Source: Methylococcaceae bacterium (GTDB lineage: Bacteria; Pseudomonadota; Gammaproteobacteria; Methylococcales; Methylococcaceae). From it: a stretch of 64,000 bases of DNA. Below, one piece after another: positions 38,905 to 49,400 of the stretch. The stretch lies in NCBI GenBank assembly GCA_902812445.1, contig CADDZF010000001.1:22838-86837 (forward strand). The letters run 5' to 3'. The notes beneath the pieces were generated by a model. The model searched no databases. It saw only the letters and a list, made by a program, of their open reading frames with translations, and was not told the origin of the DNA. The first letter of the stretch is position 1; every line of letters starts with the position of its first letter. Made by a program: the position numbers and the translations under genes.

Positions 38905-40743
38905 ATGACCCGACACCAGCACTTGCGGCAACAGGCCATCATCATCGCAGAATCTGACGAGCGGCAGAGGAATCAGATTGCCGCCATTCTCAGAGAGGCG
39001 GGGATCGGCAATCTGATTTTTGCCGAGCATCGCAACGATATCCTCAAGAAGCTGAGAAGCTATCAGTATAGCCTCGAGACGGTCGGACTGATGATTTTGA
39101 GTGATGCGTTGCTGGAGCATGAGACGAAGAATTTCTGCGCGTCGATCGCCTCGGTCGAGAGCGGCTTCGGCATACCGGTGATCGTGCTTCAGGATGAGAA
39201 CGCGTTTGCGGAAATCCAGCAGTTCGTTCCGCTGGACGCCCTGGGTTTCCATATCGTGGCCAAGCCGATCCGCGTGCGCGAATTTTTACCCATCGTCAAT
39301 CTCTGTCTGCTGCTGAGACACGAACGGCAATTACGCCAGCGGCAGGAAGAACAGCTGATCAATCAATTGTCCGAGCGCAAAGTCATGGAAGCCAGGCTCA
39401 AGTATCTGGTCGCCCATGATGAACTGACAGGTCTTGCAAACCGCCGCACCCTCGAAAAGAAATTGCAAGCGGCCATTCATCGCTGCGTCAACTTCGGTCA
39501 CCCGAGCGCGTTGCTCTATCTCGACCTGGACCACTTCAATCTCATTAATGACATCGAAGGCCATGAGGCGGGCGAGCGCCTGTTGCTTGCCGTGATCAAT
39601 CTGCTGCATGCCCACCTCGACAACGAACATTTCGCCGCCCGCATCGGTTTTGATGAATTTTGCATCTATCTGGACGGCGCTTCGCGCCAGCACGCCTTGA
39701 CCATCGCCGAACGCCTGCGCCGCGCGCTGGATGAATTCCGCTTCGTCACGGGCAACGACAGTTATCGCATTTCGGCCAGCATCGGCATCGCTTTGTTGGA
39801 GCCTTCCCGGCATATCGATCACGCTAATCAGTTGATCGCCGATGCGCATCAGGCCTGTTATACCGCAAAGAAAAACGGCCGCAACACGGTGTATCTGCAC
39901 AGCGAGCAGAATATCGAGGTGCATAGGCGACATAAAGACATGGCGTGGCTGCCCCTCATCCGCGAGGCGCTGATCGAAAACCGTTTCTTCCTGGTGTTTC
40001 AGCCCGTGGTGCGCCTGGCGGACGGGCTGATCACGCATCATGAGGCGCTGATCAGGATGAAAGGCAAAGACTCTGAGGTAGTCAGACCGGGCGAATTCAT
40101 CCCGGTGGCCGAAAGAATGGGGCTGATCCACCACATCGATCTGTGGGTCGTGGAGAATGCGATCGATTTTCTCGCCTCCTTGCCCGAGCATTCCGCTGTC
40201 AACCTGACGATCAACTTGTCCGCCCACGCCTTTCAGGCGCGCTCGCTGCTGCCGCTGATCCAGCGGAAACTCGAAACGACCGGGATTTCGGCTTCCCGCA
40301 TCACGTTCGAAATCACCGAAACCGCCATGGTCGGCAATTTCGAGCAGGCGCGCGAAATGATCGCCCGCATCCGAGCGCTGGGCTACCGCTTCGCGCTGGA
40401 CGACTTCGGTTCCGGTTTCAGCTCGTTCGACTATATTAAAAAGTTTCCCGTCGACTTTCTGAAAATCGACGGTCAGTTCATTCAAAATCTTCTGGATGAC
40501 GAAACCGATCAAGTGCTGGTGAAGGCAATGATCGATATCGCCCGCAAGTTGGGCAAGCTGACGGTGGCCGAATATGTCGAAAACCCCAAGGTGCTCGATC
40601 TGTTGATCCATTTGGGCGTTGATTTCGCCCAGGGCTATCTCCTCGGCAAACCATCCACCGAATTGTTGCCGTTCCAGCGGATTTCCCTCGGCGACCATCG
40701 CCGCCTGTCGCCGCCGATATCCGATCCAGCGCCGCGGGATTGA
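38905..40743 (+). CDS. Receiver-like/GGDEF/EAL domain protein
   Basis: REC-like N-terminus (IIIAESDERQRNQIAAILREAG...VAKPIRVREFL), GGDEF-like (RIGFDEF), EAL (HHEALIRM, EITETAMVGN, DDFGSGFSSFDYIKKFPVDFLKIDG). Confidence 0.88.
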   Translation: MTRHQHLRQQAIIIAESDERQRNQIAAILREAGIGNLIFAEHRNDILKKLRSYQYSLETVGLMILSDALLEHETKNFCASIASVESGFGIPVIVLQDENAFAEIQQFVPLDALGFHIVAKPIRVREFLPIVNLCLLLRHERQLRQRQEEQLINQLSERKVMEARLKYLVAHDELTGLANRRTLEKKLQAAIHRCVNFGHPSALLYLDLDHFNLINDIEGHEAGERLLLAVINLLHAHLDNEHFAARIGFDEFCIYLDGASRQHALTIAERLRRALDEFRFVTGNDSYRISASIGIALLEPSRHIDHANQLIADAHQACYTAKKNGRNTVYLHSEQNIEVHRRHKDMAWLPLIREALIENRFFLVFQPVVRLADGLITHHEALIRMKGKDSEVVRPGEFIPVAERMGLIHHIDLWVVENAIDFLASLPEHSAVNLTINLSAHAFQARSLLPLIQRKLETTGISASRITFEITETAMVGNFEQAREMIARIRALGYRFALDDFGSGFSSFDYIKKFPVDFLKIDGQFIQNLLDDETDQVLVKAMIDIARKLGKLTVAEYVENPKVLDLLIHLGVDFAQGYLLGKPSTELLPFQRISLGDHRRLSPPISDPAPRD

Positions 40744-40813
40744 CCGCCGAGTCCCGACAGCGGAACAGCGCACCGGCCACAAACCCACTCGATCCTTGGT
40801 CTGATCACTCACG

Positions 40814-43141
40814 ATGGCCAGAAAACGGCGCTCAATCCACCGACCAAAACGCAACCGAAGGCATTCGAGCTTCCTCATCGTCAGGCTGAGACGCTTTGCG
40901 CTTTGGCTGCTCTTGCCGGCACTCGCGCTGTCACTGGCCTATATGGTCTATCAAGACCACGCCGTGCGCCAGCAATTTGAAGGCAAGCGCTGGTCGCTGC
41001 CCGCGCACGTCTATGCCAGTCCGCTCGAGCTATACGCCGGCTACGCCATCGACGCCGACCAGCTCGAAGCGATACTCGAACAACTGAAATATCGCAACGA
41101 CCCCGCGCTCTCCTCGGGCGCCTCCTATTATCGCCGGGGCAACCAGATCGCGTTGCGAACGCGCGCTTTTCAGTTCGCCGACAAGATCGAGCCGGCGCGC
41201 CAAGTCCGGCTCCGGTTTTCCAGCGGAGCGCTGCGCTCCATCGACGATCTGGAAACGTCCGCGGGTCTTGCGATCATGCGCCTGGAGCCCATGCAGATCG
41301 GCAGTTTTTATCCCAAACTCAAGGAGGACAGGCTACTCATCAAGCTCGACCAGGCGCCGAAGCTGCTGCTGCAGGGCCTGTTCGCGACTGAGGATCACGA
41401 TTTCTACCGCCATCACGGACTGTCCGCGAAAGCGATCCTGCGCGCCGTGTGGGCGAATGTCCGCGCCGGAGGCGTGGTCCAGGGCGGCAGCACGCTGACC
41501 CAGCAGTTGGTGAAAAATTTCTATCTGAGCGCCGAGCGCAGCTTGTGGCGCAAGCTGAACGAAGCACTCATGGCGCTGCTGTTGGAGATGCATTACTCCA
41601 AGGATGAAATCCTCGAAGCCTATTTGAACGAAATTTACCTCGGCCAGGACGGCGCGCGGGCGATTCACGGCTTTGGCCTCGCCAGCAACTATTACTTCAG
41701 CCGCTCGCTCCATGAACTGGAACTGCGCCATATCGCACTGCTGGTGGCGCTGGTGCGCGGGCCTTCCTACTACGATCCGCTGACTGCTCCGGAGCGGGCG
41801 AAAAAACGCCGCAATCTGGCGCTCGATGCCATGGCCGCGCAAGGTTATATCTCCGTGGAGCAGGCCGATGAGGCCAAGGCTCAGCCGCTGGACGTGGTCG
41901 ACAATCCGCATCAATCGATCAGCCGCTATCCGGCATTCCTCGACCTGGTCAGACGCCAGTTGCAGCGAGAATACCGCGATGAGGACTTGACGTCAGAAGG
42001 TTTGCGCATCTTCACCACGCTGGATATTAATGTGCAGCAGCAGCTCGAAACCGCCATCGCCACAACCCTGAAGACGCTCGATCAGCGCACCCGAAGCGCT
42101 CAACTCGAAACCGCCGCCGTTATCACTCGCCGGGCGAACGGCGAAGTGGCGGCGCTGGCGGGCGCACGCGATCCTCTCCAATCCGGGTTCAATCGCGCCC
42201 TGGACTCGGTGCGGCACGTCGGCTCCCTGTACAAGCCGGTGGTTTATCTCACCGCTCTGGACGATCCCGGCAGGTTCACCTTGGTGACGCCGGTAGAGGA
42301 CAAGAGCATCCGCGTCAAGAGCGGAAAGAATCGCACCTGGACGCCGAAGAACTATGACCACCGCGAGCACGGAGTGGTCGCGCTACACACGGCACTGGCG
42401 CATTCCTATAACCTGGCGACGGTACGCCTCGGGCTCGAGGTCGGCGTCGCCCATACCGTGAAAACCCTGCGCAAGCTGGGAGTCGAACGCCGGGTCGAGC
42501 CGGTCCCCTCGCTGCTATTGGGCACCGGTGCCCTGACACCGCTGGACGTCGCGCAGATGTACCAGACGCTCGCCGACGACGGATTCGTCACACCCTTACG
42601 CGCCATTCAATCCGTCGTTTCGAGCGATGGCAAGCCGCTGCAGCGTTATCCCCTGAACGTGCGGCAAACGCTCAACCCGGCCGCCGTCTATCTGGTCAAT
42701 ACCATCCTGCAGGAAGCCGTTCGGGAAGGGACCGGACGATCGGTTTATGCCTATTTACCGGATTCGTTCAACGCCGTAGGCAAAACAGGCACCAGCAACG
42801 ACTTGCGCGATAGCTGGTTCGCCGGATTCACCGGTGATTATGTGGGCGTCGTCTGGATTGGGCGGGATGACAATCAATCCGCTAGGCTGACCGGCGCCCA
42901 GGGCGCCTTGCACCTGTGGGCTCGAACCATGAAAAAGATTAGCCAGGAGCCTTTGATGCTGACGGCTCCGGACGGCATCGAACGGGTCTGGATCGACCGC
43001 GCCAACGGCCTCAGAACCAGCGAATCCTGTGCCAGTGCAGCGCAATATCCGTTCATCGCTGGCTCGGCGCCGCAGCAATTCTCACCGTGCGGGGACGCGC
43101 TCGATCACGAGGGCGGCTCATGGTTCAAGGAGCTGTTCTGA
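40814..43141 (+). CDS. mrcB: Penicillin-binding protein 1B
   Basis: UB2H-like N-terminus; GT51 (TEDHDFYRHHGLSAKAILRAVWANV...GGSTLTQQLVKN); transpeptidase motifs VGSLYKPVVYL, SYN, KTGTSND. Confidence 0.92.
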   Translation: MARKRRSIHRPKRNRRHSSFLIVRLRRFALWLLLPALALSLAYMVYQDHAVRQQFEGKRWSLPAHVYASPLELYAGYAIDADQLEAILEQLKYRNDPALSSGASYYRRGNQIALRTRAFQFADKIEPARQVRLRFSSGALRSIDDLETSAGLAIMRLEPMQIGSFYPKLKEDRLLIKLDQAPKLLLQGLFATEDHDFYRHHGLSAKAILRAVWANVRAGGVVQGGSTLTQQLVKNFYLSAERSLWRKLNEALMALLLEMHYSKDEILEAYLNEIYLGQDGARAIHGFGLASNYYFSRSLHELELRHIALLVALVRGPSYYDPLTAPERAKKRRNLALDAMAAQGYISVEQADEAKAQPLDVVDNPHQSISRYPAFLDLVRRQLQREYRDEDLTSEGLRIFTTLDINVQQQLETAIATTLKTLDQRTRSAQLETAAVITRRANGEVAALAGARDPLQSGFNRALDSVRHVGSLYKPVVYLTALDDPGRFTLVTPVEDKSIRVKSGKNRTWTPKNYDHREHGVVALHTALAHSYNLATVRLGLEVGVAHTVKTLRKLGVERRVEPVPSLLLGTGALTPLDVAQMYQTLADDGFVTPLRAIQSVVSSDGKPLQRYPLNVRQTLNPAAVYLVNTILQEAVREGTGRSVYAYLPDSFNAVGKTGTSNDLRDSWFAGFTGDYVGVVWIGRDDNQSARLTGAQGALHLWARTMKKISQEPLMLTAPDGIERVWIDRANGLRTSESCASAAQYPFIAGSAPQQFSPCGDALDHEGGSWFKELF

Positions 43142-43304
43142 TTGGGCTGGGAAAGCCTTTGCGTATAGTTAAGGCGGCGATCGGCTAGCGCAAGGCCTGG
43201 TATGCGCGTAAGCCGAGCGGTTGCAACGGAACCTGCCATCATCGGTAGCATCATTTACCGGGCGAGGGAACCGTTCATCGGCTGACAGGCTGGCTGAAAC
43301 TGAA

Positions 43305-43333
43305 TTGACGGCAAAGTTCTGTATAATTATTTT
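43305..43333 (+). promoter_or_regulatory. Candidate sigma70 promoter for the lipoprotein/yoaA/tsaB genes
   Basis: TTGACG-N17-TATTTT ahead of ORF 43363. Confidence 0.35.
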
Positions 43334-43362
43334 TTGGCGGTTTTTTATGGATCGATGCGAGC

Positions 43363-43908
43363 ATGATGAAGACGCGCGGCGTTGGCCTGGTTTTGCTGAT
43401 CCTTGTGCAGATGAGTTGCGCCATGGTGGCGCCTCCACCTGGGCGATCAGGGCGTGCGGCGGCAACGACTGGAGCCGAGCAGCCGGAACGAGCCACTCCT
43501 GGTCCGCTCATCATGGGACCCGAAGAAAGCGAGGAGGCAGCGCAGGCGCTCCCTCCGGAGCTCCCGAGAGCGCAACCGGAGCCGGCTTCGCCGCCAGCGG
43601 TGCTGGCTTTGATGCACGAAGCCGAGAACGACCGTAGCGCGGGGCAACTGGATGCCGCGGCCGCGACGCTGGAGCGGGCGATCCGCATCCAGCCGAGCAA
43701 CCCGAGACTCTGGCAGCAACTCGCCGCGCTGCGTCTCGAACAGCATCAGCCGGGGCTTGCCGAAGACCTGGCAAAAAAATCCAATCTGCTCGCGGCCGGT
43801 AATTTTTCCGTGATTGAAGAGAACTGGCTGCTGATCGCCAAGGCGCGGCGGCTGAGGGGCGATGAAAGCGGCGCTGTGGCGGCTGAAACCAAAGCCAGAA
43901 GGTTTTAG
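43363..43908 (+). CDS. TPR-type putative lipoprotein
   Basis: Lipobox-like LVQMSC; TPR-like DAAAATLERAIRIQPSNPRLWQQLAALRL. Confidence 0.75.
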   Translation: MMKTRGVGLVLLILVQMSCAMVAPPPGRSGRAAATTGAEQPERATPGPLIMGPEESEEAAQALPPELPRAQPEPASPPAVLALMHEAENDRSAGQLDAAAATLERAIRIQPSNPRLWQQLAALRLEQHQPGLAEDLAKKSNLLAAGNFSVIEENWLLIAKARRLRGDESGAVAAETKARRF

Positions 43909-45836
43909 TGCGGCGATTGGAAGCCGTTTTTGCGCCGGATGGTGCACTAGCCGCAACCATCCCTGGCTTTAATGCGAGAGCTGCTCAGATCGAGATGGCG
44001 CTGGCGGTCGAGGAGGCCATCGAACAGGAATGCTCGCTCATCGCCGAAGCCGGAACCGGTATGGGCAAGACGTTCGCGTATCTGGTTCCGGCGATTCTCT
44101 CGGGTAAACGAACGGTCATTTCCTCGGCCACAAAGAACCTCCAGGATCAGCTCTTCAGCCAAGACCTGCCGGTCGTCAGGGCCGCGCTGGCGATCCCCTT
44201 CAAAGCCGCCTTGTTGAAAGGACGCGCCAATTATCTCTGCCTCTACCGACTGGAAAACACTCTAGGTTTCCTGCCGCACCACGGCCGCACCGAAGCGGCG
44301 GCGATCGAGAGCATTCGCCGCTGGGCGGCGCGGACACGAACCGGCGATATCGCCGAAGTGAGCGATGTGCTTGAGATATCGCCATTATGGCCCGCGGTCA
44401 CTTCGACGGCCGACAATTGTCTGGGGCAGGAATGTCCCCAATATTCCGACTGCTTCCTGGTCAAGGCCAGGCGCAAGGCACAGGAGGCGGACATCTTGGT
44501 CATCAACCATCACCTATTGTGCGCTGACTGGAGGCTGAAAAGCGACGGCTTCGGCGAACTGTTGCCCGATGCCCGCATCATCGTCGTCGATGAGGCGCAC
44601 CAGTTCGCCGAAACCGCGCTGCAGTTTCTCGGCGCATCGCTGAGTTCGCGTCAGCTACAGGGTCTTGCCAACGATATCCGGGCGGAGCAGGCGAAAGATG
44701 CTGGCGATATGCCGGAGCTCGGGCAGGCGGCCGAAGCGCTCGCCGCGAAAATTATCAGCCTGCGATCTTTGTTCGCGCGAGTGCCAAAACGCGCTCCCTG
44801 GCAGGAGCTGGAACGTAACCCCGCGCTGATGAGCGGACTGCAGGCGCTCGTCAGACAGCTGGCGACGCTGGCCGCGACGCTGAAGCCGGCGGCCGTGCGC
44901 GGCAAGGGGCTGGAGTCCTGCTGGAAGCGCTGCGCAGAAAGCGAAGCGCGCCTGCGTCTGCTCCTGGAGGAGACCCAGAGTGAATCCGTACGCTGGGCTG
45001 AAACTTACCCGCACAGCTTTAGCCTGCACCGGACGCCGCTCGAGATCGCCCCCGCATTCAAGCAGTTTGCGAGGCAAGCCCGCGCCACTTGGCTGTTTAC
45101 GTCGGCGACACTGAGCGTCGCCAAGCGCTTCGACCACTTTGCCGCCATGCTGGGGCTGGAAAACGTTGCCACGAAAAGCTGGGACAGCCCCTTCGACTAT
45201 CAAAGCCAGTGCCTTCTGTACCTTCCGCCCGAGTTGCCGGATCCGGCCTCGAGCGCTTTTGCCGAAGCGGTCGCGTATGCCGCATTGCCGGTTCTAACAG
45301 CCAGCCAGGGCCGTGCGTTTTTTCTGTTCACCAGCCATCAGGCGCTGCAGCAGGCGGCTCGCGTGCTGACGCGCGAATCCGACTATCCCCTGTACATCCA
45401 AGGCAGCCAGCCGAAACAAGTCTTGCTCGAGCTGTTCAAGCGGGCGGGGAACGGCGTTCTGCTGGGCACGGCGAGTTTCTGGGAAGGCGTCGACGTGCGC
45501 GGACCGGCGCTTTCCTGCGTGATCATTGACCGGTTGCCTTTCGCCGCGCCCGGCGATCCGATTCTCGCCGCGCGATTGGAAGCCCTGCGCCGCCAGGGCC
45601 GAGACCCGTTTGGAAGCTTTCAATTGCCGGCCGCGGTGATCGCGCTGAAACAGGGGATAGGGCGGCTGCTACGCGACCGCCAGGATCGCGGCGTCGTGAT
45701 GTTGGGCGATCCGCGCGTGCGGACCAAGGCCTATGGCAAAGTCTTCCTCGACAGCCTGCCGCTGATGCAGCGCACGAGCGCCATTGAAGATGTCGAGCGG
45801 TTTTTTGCCGCGGAAGTGGCGGGGACGGTGCGATGA
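43908..45836 (+). CDS. yoaA: DinG/YoaA-family ATP-dependent helicase
   Basis: IAEAGTGMGKTFAYLVPAI; FeS-type Cys region CLGQECPQYSDCFLVKAR; VDEAHQF; SATLS; SFWEGVDVRG; QGIGRLLRD. Confidence 0.88.
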   Translation: MRRLEAVFAPDGALAATIPGFNARAAQIEMALAVEEAIEQECSLIAEAGTGMGKTFAYLVPAILSGKRTVISSATKNLQDQLFSQDLPVVRAALAIPFKAALLKGRANYLCLYRLENTLGFLPHHGRTEAAAIESIRRWAARTRTGDIAEVSDVLEISPLWPAVTSTADNCLGQECPQYSDCFLVKARRKAQEADILVINHHLLCADWRLKSDGFGELLPDARIIVVDEAHQFAETALQFLGASLSSRQLQGLANDIRAEQAKDAGDMPELGQAAEALAAKIISLRSLFARVPKRAPWQELERNPALMSGLQALVRQLATLAATLKPAAVRGKGLESCWKRCAESEARLRLLLEETQSESVRWAETYPHSFSLHRTPLEIAPAFKQFARQARATWLFTSATLSVAKRFDHFAAMLGLENVATKSWDSPFDYQSQCLLYLPPELPDPASSAFAEAVAYAALPVLTASQGRAFFLFTSHQALQQAARVLTRESDYPLYIQGSQPKQVLLELFKRAGNGVLLGTASFWEGVDVRGPALSCVIIDRLPFAAPGDPILAARLEALRRQGRDPFGSFQLPAAVIALKQGIGRLLRDRQDRGVVMLGDPRVRTKAYGKVFLDSLPLMQRTSAIEDVERFFAAEVAGTVR

Positions 45837-46522
45837 GGATTCTCGCCGTGGAGAGCGCAACGGAAGCCTGCTCCGCCGCGCTGTATATCGATGGCCAGGT
45901 GCTAGAGCGTCACACCGTCGCGCCCAGGGAACATAATCAGTTGATTCTGCCGATGCTGGAATCTCTGCTGGCTGAAGCGGGGATCGATTTAGCCCAGCTC
46001 GATGCACTTGCTTTCGGGCGCGGGCCGGGCTCGTTTACCGGCGTGCGTATCGCAGCGGGCGTGACCCAAGGCATCGCCCTGGGCACCGGATTGCCGGTCG
46101 CGCCGGTCTCCACGCTGGCTGCCCTCGCCCTGGAAGCGCTCATGGAGGTGGCCGACGAGTATGTCTTTGCCGGTCTGGACGCCCGTATGAGCGAAGTGTA
46201 CTGGGGCGTATTCCGGCGCACGTCCGCTGCCATGCCCGAATTGATCGGCGAGGAAGTCGTCGCGCCGGCCGATCGGGTCCCGTTTCCACCGGCGGCCAAT
46301 GGCGCCGGCATCGGCAGCGCTTGGGGCACCTACCGCGAAGTGTTGCAGCAGCGTCTGTCCGGGCGTTTGAGCAGGATTTTAACCGACCGTTTCCCCAGAG
46401 CTTCCATGATCGCCCGGCTCGGCGCGGAAAGCTTCCGACTCGGCCTGGTGGTATCCCCCGACCAGGCGTTGCCGGTTTATTTGCGCGACAACGTGGCAAA
46501 AAAGCCGGATGCTGCGTTCTAG
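45833..46522 (+). CDS. tsaB: tRNA threonylcarbamoyladenosine biosynthesis protein TsaB
   Basis: MRILAVESATEACSAALYIDGQ; FGRGPGSFTGVRIAAGVTQGIALG. Confidence 0.94.
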   Translation: MRILAVESATEACSAALYIDGQVLERHTVAPREHNQLILPMLESLLAEAGIDLAQLDALAFGRGPGSFTGVRIAAGVTQGIALGTGLPVAPVSTLAALALEALMEVADEYVFAGLDARMSEVYWGVFRRTSAAMPELIGEEVVAPADRVPFPPAANGAGIGSAWGTYREVLQQRLSGRLSRILTDRFPRASMIARLGAESFRLGLVVSPDQALPVYLRDNVAKKPDAAF

Positions 46523-46569
46523 CCGAACCGATCCACGATGTTGACCTGGAGAGCGGAGCGAAGCCCGTG

Positions 46570-47064
46570 ATGGATATTGTCCTCCAAGAACTCACGGCCG
46601 GTTTGCCGGATGCGGACCGGCTGATCCGGGTGACATTGCGCCTCCTCACCGCCCTGCTGCTCGGCGCGGTGATCGGTTCACAGCGCGAGCGCGCCGGCAA
46701 ACCGGCGGGCCTTAGAACCCACATGCTGGTCGCCATGGGTTCTGCCCTGTTTGTGCTGATTCCCGCCGAATTCGGCATATCGGAGGAGGGTTTAACTCGC
46801 GTGTTGCAAGGGCTGGCTAGCGGAATCGGCTTCATCGGCGGCGGTGCGATCCTCAAACTGACCGACGAGCACCAGGTCAAAGGGTTGACCACGGCCGCCG
46901 GCATCTGGCTGACCGCGGCGGTCGGGGCGGCCGCCGGCCTGGGTCGCCTGGGCTTGGCAATTCTCAGCATGGCCCTGGCGTGGATCACCCTTGCACTGCT
47001 CGGCCAAATCGAATGCCGCATCGAGACATTCCGCAGAGCGCGGCGTAACGAGGCGGACGAATGA
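46570..47064 (+). CDS. MgtC/SapB family membrane protein
   Basis: LLTALLLGAVIGSQRERAGKPAGLRTHMLVAMGSALF; GIGFIGGGAIL; VKGLTTAAGIWLTAAVGAAAGLG. Confidence 0.9.
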   Translation: MDIVLQELTAGLPDADRLIRVTLRLLTALLLGAVIGSQRERAGKPAGLRTHMLVAMGSALFVLIPAEFGISEEGLTRVLQGLASGIGFIGGGAILKLTDEHQVKGLTTAAGIWLTAAVGAAAGLGRLGLAILSMALAWITLALLGQIECRIETFRRARRNEADE

Positions 47065-47154
47065 CAGGCCTTCGGGTGCGGGACGATCAAGAACGTCGCG
47101 GCTGCCGGCAGAAAATTGCCTGACGCCAGAATGTCTGTAGTAAACTGGCGCTAA

Positions 47155-47787
47155 ATGGCGCAGTATTTTCGAATTCACCCGCAAAATCCTCAATTACGGC
47201 TCATTCGTCGGGCGGTCGATATCATCCGTGAAGGGCGGGTGATCGTTTATCCGACCGATTCGTCCTATGCCTTGGGTTGCCAATTGGATGACAAGCACGC
47301 GATGGAGCGCATCCGCTGGATCCGGCAACTGGAGGACACGCACAATTTCACGCTGGTCTGCAAAGATCTGTCGCAGGTCTCGAGTTTCGCCAAGATCGAT
47401 AATGAAGCCTATCGCTTGATCAGGTCGTTAACGCCGGGACCGTTCACCTTTATCCTCAAGGCGACAGGAGAGGTGCCGCGCAGGCTGCAGCACCCGAAGC
47501 GCAAGACCATCGGCATCCGCTTGCCGGAAAACCCGATCGCCAAAGCGTTGTTGACCGAACTCGATCAACCGTTGTTGAGTTCGACCCTGATCTTGCCCGG
47601 CGATGAGGAAGCGCTGGCCGATCCGGATGAAATCCGCGAACGCGTGGGAAAAGAGGTCGATCTGATCATTAGTGCGGACCACGTCGGCTATGCGCCGACG
47701 ACCATCATTTTAATGACGGAAGCGATGCCGCAAGTAATCCGCCAGGGAAAAGGTGTCGCCAGCGTGCTCACCAGAGAGGCGATGTAA
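47155..47787 (+). CDS. YciO/Sua5/YrdC family (L-threonylcarbamoyladenylate synthase-like)
   Basis: EGRVIVYPTDSSYALGCQL; LTPGPFTFILKATGEVPR; KTIGIRLP. Confidence 0.9.
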   Translation: MAQYFRIHPQNPQLRLIRRAVDIIREGRVIVYPTDSSYALGCQLDDKHAMERIRWIRQLEDTHNFTLVCKDLSQVSSFAKIDNEAYRLIRSLTPGPFTFILKATGEVPRRLQHPKRKTIGIRLPENPIAKALLTELDQPLLSSTLILPGDEEALADPDEIRERVGKEVDLIISADHVGYAPTTIILMTEAMPQVIRQGKGVASVLTREAM

Positions 47788-47901
47788 AGACGTCCCAACC
47801 GCGGGTGCCGAAAGATGGGCGCCGGGCAGCCCTCTCAGGGCTTTACGTAGCGGTTCGAGGACGGCTGCAGCCGCCCGATCAATAGCGAGAAAGAACATTC
47901 G

Positions 47902-48549
47902 ATGGAAGAACTGACACTGATACAGCGCATCGCCATCTGGGTTTTACCGGTACTCTTCGCCATTACCTTGCATGAAGTGGCTCATGGCTGGGTAGCCAAT
48001 CTGCTGGGCGATAGCACGGCGAAGCAACTGGGGCGCCTTTCGCTCAACCCCATTAAACACGTCGATCCCATTGGCACCGTGCTGGTTCCGGGGTTGCTGC
48101 TGCTCTTGGGCGGTTTCATTTTCGGCTGGGCCAAGCCCGTTCCGGTCGACTGGAAGAAGCTGCGACGTCCGCAGCGAGATATGGCTATCGTCGCCATTGC
48201 CGGACCGAGCGCCAATTTAGTGATGGCGATCGGCTGGACCTTACTGGCCAAGTTCGCGGTGATGCTCAATATCGACTTTATCTCGCGTCCTCTGGTCTAT
48301 ATGAGCGGCGCCGGCATCGTGATCAATATCGTGCTGATGATGCTGAATTTGCTGCCCATCCCGCCGCTGGATGGCGGCCGCGTCGTCACCGGTCTGTTGC
48401 CCATTCGGCTGGGCGAGCAATTCGGTAAGCTCGAGCCTTACGGATTTTTCATCCTGCTGGCGCTGATCGCGACCGGCCTGTTGTCCCATATCCTAGGCTA
48501 TCCGGTCAGCCTGATGCAGAGAACGCTGTTCGCTATGGCGGGGCTTTGA
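47902..48549 (+). CDS. Site-2 protease family (M50) zinc metalloprotease
   Basis: ITLHEVAHGWVANLLGDSTAKQLGRLSLNP; LPIPPLDGGRV. Confidence 0.91.
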   Translation: MEELTLIQRIAIWVLPVLFAITLHEVAHGWVANLLGDSTAKQLGRLSLNPIKHVDPIGTVLVPGLLLLLGGFIFGWAKPVPVDWKKLRRPQRDMAIVAIAGPSANLVMAIGWTLLAKFAVMLNIDFISRPLVYMSGAGIVINIVLMMLNLLPIPPLDGGRVVTGLLPIRLGEQFGKLEPYGFFILLALIATGLLSHILGYPVSLMQRTLFAMAGL

Positions 48550-48589
48550 GGCGGGCGATGCGTTGCGGCAGCACCGGTCACCTACGGTC

Positions 48590-49387
48590 ATGAATGGGCA
48601 GATCGCCCCTGCGCAGGCGCGCATCGCTCGGGTTAAGGGAGCGCCCTTCACCGACTTGCCCGAGGATCTCTACATTCCGCCGGATGCCCTGGAAGTCTTT
48701 CTCGATGCTTTCGAAGGTCCTCTGGATTTACTGCTCTATCTGATCAGGCGGCAAAATCTGGACATTTTCGACATCCCGGTCGCCGCCATCACCCGCCAGT
48801 ACATCAGTTATATCGAGACGATGAACGTACTGCGTATGGAACTGGCGGCGGAATATCTAGTGATGGCGGCCATCTTGGCAGAGATCAAATCGCGCCTGCT
48901 GCTGCCGAAACCGCAAAGTCCAGCCGAGGAGGAAGAAGATCCGCGCGCCGCCCTGATCAACCAGCTACGCCTCTACGAGCGGTTCAAGACCGCGGCCGAA
49001 AACCTGGATGCCTTGCCGCGCTTTGAACGCGACGTTTTCGGAACGTTCGTCGATGCCAGCGCGATAAGCGTACCCAGGAATTATCCGGAAATCGATCTGA
49101 AGGAAGTGGTGATTGCGTTTCAGGACGTCTTGCGCCGGGCCGAGCAAATGGGTCATCATCGTGTCCGGCGCGAGCCGCTATCGGTACGCGAACGCATGTC
49201 GAGCATTCTTGAGCGATTGAGGTCGAGCGACAGCCTGGCTTTTCCCGAGCTGTTTTGCCGGCGCGAAGGCAGACAGGGCGCGGTCGTATCCTTGCTGGCG
49301 ATCCTCGAACTATGCAAGGAGCGGCTAATCGAGCTGGCCCAGAACGAGCCCCTGGCCGAACTTCAGATCAGGATTCGGAGGAATTAG
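48590..49387 (+). CDS. scpA: Segregation and condensation protein A
   Basis: FEGPLDLLLYLIRRQNLDIFDIPVAAITRQY; EYLVMAAILAEIKSRLLLP. Confidence 0.94.
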   Translation: MNGQIAPAQARIARVKGAPFTDLPEDLYIPPDALEVFLDAFEGPLDLLLYLIRRQNLDIFDIPVAAITRQYISYIETMNVLRMELAAEYLVMAAILAEIKSRLLLPKPQSPAEEEEDPRAALINQLRLYERFKTAAENLDALPRFERDVFGTFVDASAISVPRNYPEIDLKEVVIAFQDVLRRAEQMGHHRVRREPLSVRERMSSILERLRSSDSLAFPELFCRREGRQGAVVSLLAILELCKERLIELAQNEPLAELQIRIRRN

Positions 49388-49400
49388 CCCGATCACTAAG

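Noticed and set aside
39331-40878. 515-aa minus-strand ORF
   Set aside because: Antisense shadow of the GGDEF/EAL gene; no recognisable domain.
46140-47090. 316-aa minus-strand ORF
   Set aside because: Antisense to tsaB and mgtC; Arg/Pro/Ser-rich shadow translation.
47124-47150. Inverted repeat CGCCAG...CTGGCG just before ATG 47155
   Set aside because: Only 6 bp; expected by chance in sequence of this GC content.
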